Assembly (NCBI RefSeq): GCF_963677725.1
Contig: NZ_OY782507.1
Location: forward strand, 2,418,001-2,482,000
Reading direction: 5' to 3'
Length of the DNA stretch: 64,000 nt
From: an uncultured Cohaesibacter sp.
Lineage (GTDB): Bacteria > Pseudomonadota > Alphaproteobacteria > Rhizobiales > Cohaesibacteraceae
Below are positions 62,268 through 64,000 of this stretch, piece after piece (position 1 is the first letter of the stretch; every line of letters begins with the position of its first letter). Under the pieces are notes generated by a model. The model ran no database searches and was not told where the DNA came from. It saw only the letters and a list, made by a program, of their open reading frames with translations. Made by a program: the position numbers and the translations under genes.

Positions 62268-62813
62268 ATGAAACGCAACATATTGTTTCGTTTAAATGCC
62301 TCGAACCGAAGGATCGCTACCTTGCCGCGCAAAAGCTCAAAACTCGACCGAATTGACCTGCGCATTCTCGATGAGCTGCAAAAGGATGCCCGCATCACCA
62401 ATAAGGCTCTGTCTGAGAAAGTGGGATTGTCGCCAAGTCCCTGCTTGCAGCGGGTCAAGCGGCTCGAGGATATTGGCCTGATCAGTGGCTATCTTGGCCT
62501 GATCAATCTGGAATTGCTTTGCCGCCATGTCACGGTGATGGCGACCATCACAATCCGTGACCATGACCATTCGATCTTCGCCACTTTTGAAGAATCAATT
62601 GCCGAACTGCCCGATGTTGCGGAATGCCTGAAACTGAGCGGCTCGTTTGATTATCTGGTGCGGTTTGTCTGCACAGACATTCAACGCTATCACTCGGTCA
62701 CCGAGGACCTCTTGGTCAAGATCGGCGGCAAGATGCAGATTGCCAGCCATGTGGTGCTGGACCAGACCAAGCAATATCGCGGCGTGGCACTGGAAGAGCT
62801 GGTCAACGGCTGA
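62268..62813 (+). CDS. Lrp/AsnC-family transcriptional regulator
   Basis: 181 aa from the ATG; a TTG at 62322 would give a 163-aa protein of more usual length, so the N-terminal 18 residues are uncertain. Helix-turn-helix about 27-75 (LDRIDLRILDELQKDARITNKALSEKVGLS, PCLQRVKRLEDIGLI), then the RAM ligand-binding domain (VTVMATITIRDH, VAECLKLSGSFDYLVRFVCTDIQRYH). Amino acid-responsive regulator. Divergent from the TRAP binding protein gene with a 244-base shared region, which may be its target. Confidence 0.9.
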   Translation: MKRNILFRLNASNRRIATLPRKSSKLDRIDLRILDELQKDARITNKALSEKVGLSPSPCLQRVKRLEDIGLISGYLGLINLELLCRHVTVMATITIRDHDHSIFATFEESIAELPDVAECLKLSGSFDYLVRFVCTDIQRYHSVTEDLLVKIGGKMQIASHVVLDQTKQYRGVALEELVNG

Positions 62814-62883
62814 GCTGTCGCCCCATAAGGGCTCAGGTTCAAGCACAGACCACCTTCCCTCGCCTTCAGAGGCGAGAGACTTG

Positions 62884-63543
62884 TCAGAGCTGGTCCAGCC
62901 TGATCGGCTCTTCTGTTTCCCAGTCAAGGATCCGCAATTGCGGCCAATGACGGGCCATGCGTCTGGCTTTTTCGGCATAATGGGTGCGGTTGGTCGGCAG
63001 CCTGCGGCAGGGGCGGATGGTTAGCGAGAAAATATCTTCAAGACCAAAGGGTGCCGCTATGGAGAGACTGTCGTCAGCCTCAAGCCGGACTGCCACCGCA
63101 TGGGTGGTGCACATATAGTTCTCCAAGCTTTCGTCGGTCCGTTTCAACTCCGGATAGGGGCCACCAAAGCGCTCGGGATACCACAGATGGACGCGGGCCT
63201 GATTGCGCACTTCGATGCGTCCCTGCCATTTTGGCCGGGCGGCTTCGACCCGCTTGATCACACCATCTTCCGCCTCATAGGAGCGATCGGATGCGTCGAA
63301 ATAGGCAACATCATAATCCTTGATGCCATATCCCTGCGGCTGGCCGGTGAGACGGTTCCAGACCGTCTGGTAGATCGCGCCTGACACCAGCCGCCAATCG
63401 GGCAGATCGATGTCTCGCAGGCCGTTTAGGATCTCCATCAGGCTTTCATCTTCCAAGACGAATTGCGCCAACAGAAAACGCCGCTCTTGTTCGCTTAACT
63501 TGCTTTCCTCGGCGTCGGCCTTGACCAAATGCGGGCTTTCCAT
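62884..63543 (-). CDS. Nucleotidyltransferase-like protein (COG3575/DUF925 type)
   Basis: 219 aa from the ATG preceded by AGGAAAGAG; an upstream in-frame start lacks support. DWRLVSGAIYQTVWNRLTGQPQGYGIKDYDVAYFD is the family hallmark, with the DYDVAYFD acidic motif resembling a nucleotidyltransferase active site; VHLWYPERFGGPYPELKRTDESLENYMCTTHAVAVRL follows. Cytoplasmic, function unproven. Sits beside pheT in reverse orientation with a terminator between. Confidence 0.88.
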   Translation of the reverse strand: MESPHLVKADAEESKLSEQERRFLLAQFVLEDESLMEILNGLRDIDLPDWRLVSGAIYQTVWNRLTGQPQGYGIKDYDVAYFDASDRSYEAEDGVIKRVEAARPKWQGRIEVRNQARVHLWYPERFGGPYPELKRTDESLENYMCTTHAVAVRLEADDSLSIAAPFGLEDIFSLTIRPCRRLPTNRTHYAEKARRMARHWPQLRILDWETEEPIRLDQL

Positions 63544-63621
63544 GGTGGCTCTTTCCTGATGACGGGATAGCAGGATCCTCGATTCTGCGCTTGGTCTCAA
63601 CCGCTACACAGAGATCCCAAC

Positions 63622-63652
63622 AAAAAAGGCGGAGCCGATGGCCCCGCCTTTT
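63622..63652 (-). terminator. Terminator of the phe operon
   Basis: Minus strand: GGCGGGGCC-ATC-GGCTCCGCC hairpin followed by TTTTTT, directly after the pheT stop. Confidence 0.85.
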
Positions 63653-63672
63653 CAGTCTGTGTCAGTTAAGGA

Positions 63673-64000
63673 TCAACCGCGCAATTCGCCGCCGGTTGAT
63701 TTGGTGACCGCATCGACGATTTTCTTCGAGATGGCCTCGATGTCTTCGTCGGTCAGGGTCTTGTCCTTTGGCTGTATGGTCACTTCGAAAGCAACTGATT
63801 TCTTGCCCGGCTCAAGACGCTCGCCTTCATAAAGGTCGAACAGATTGACGCCGGTGATCAGTTTCTTGTCCGCGCCGTTGGCGGCCCGCAGAATGGTGGC
63901 GGCCGTGACGTCCTTGTCGACAAGGAAGGCAAAGTCGCGGCGCACCGGCTGCAGGTCTGACAAGGTCAGGGCCGGACGGGACTTGGACGACTTTTTCTTC
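63673..64000 (-). CDS. pheT: Phenylalanyl-tRNA synthetase beta subunit, C-terminal end (partial)
   Basis: The frame runs off the window edge. About 108 codons of the C-terminus are visible: [20 protein letters not shown] starts the FDX-ACB anticodon-binding domain, and [23 protein letters not shown] ends it. This is the C-terminal end of PheT, which charges tRNA-Phe with PheS. Followed by a strong terminator, so it is the last gene of its operon. Confidence 0.93.
   Translation of the reverse strand, partial: KKKSSKSRPALTLSDLQPVRRDFAFLVDKDVTAATILRAANGADKKLITGVNLFDLYEGERLEPGKKSVAFEVTIQPKDKTLTDEDIEAISKKIVDAVTKSTGGELRG

Overview
The window reads as the chromosome of an alphaproteobacterium, most likely Hyphomicrobiales (Rhizobiales). 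It carries a long MprF/LpiA, a MoxR-Bat operon, an NtrBC-type sigma-54 two-component system, lepA and pheT. Genus cannot be assigned from sequence alone. A block of foreign DNA, about 30.7 kb from 23.2 to 54.0 kb, sits at the 3' end of a tRNA-Ser(GGA) gene.

1-9.9 kb: an OmpR-type response regulator and its kinase, then a six-gene moxR / DUF58 / DUF4381 / batA / batB-TPR / batD operon, an envelope-associated AAA+ plus von Willebrand system. 10.1-14.3 kb: mprF (aminoacyl-phosphatidylglycerol synthase/flippase) and, convergent with it, a cardiolipin synthase; both change membrane lipid charge.

14.5-22.7 kb: what looks like one sigma-54 regulon. A kinase and an NtrC-type activator are flanked by an exported small protein with EmrAB efflux genes on one side, and by YfdX and a small-protein/Sel1 operon on the other. 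Four near-identical TGGCAC-N5-TTGC elements lie in front of the four transcription units. The gene content (emr efflux plus yfdX next to a two-component system) resembles the EvgAS regulon of Escherichia coli, but with a different regulator class.

23.2-54.0 kb: tandem integrative elements at tRNA-Ser. A 17-bp core copied from the tRNA 3' end occurs at 23244, 30994 and 53956. An integrase remnant lies just left of the first copy. Element A (23244-31010) carries a serine recombinase, a Rha/antirepressor-type protein, a DUF262-AlbA_2 fusion and a large tyrosine integrase. Element B (30994-53972) carries a P4-type integrase, AlpA, an HUH replication protein, a DUF927-type ATPase with a candidate origin, an unknown four-gene operon, a five-gene BREX-like defence operon (DUF499 ATPase, PglZ, DUF1156 methyltransferase, DUF3780, SNF2 helicase), a second serine recombinase, and a translationally coupled reverse transcriptase plus family-A DNA polymerase-like pair. 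That last pair is the best candidate for an undescribed system.

54.0-64 kb: ordinary backbone: tRNA-Ser, a small membrane protein, msrA, mepA, a DUF2799-like lipoprotein, a GGDEF protein with a degenerate receiver, lepA, an orphan TRAP binding protein, an Lrp/AsnC regulator, a nucleotidyltransferase-like protein and the C-terminal end of pheT.
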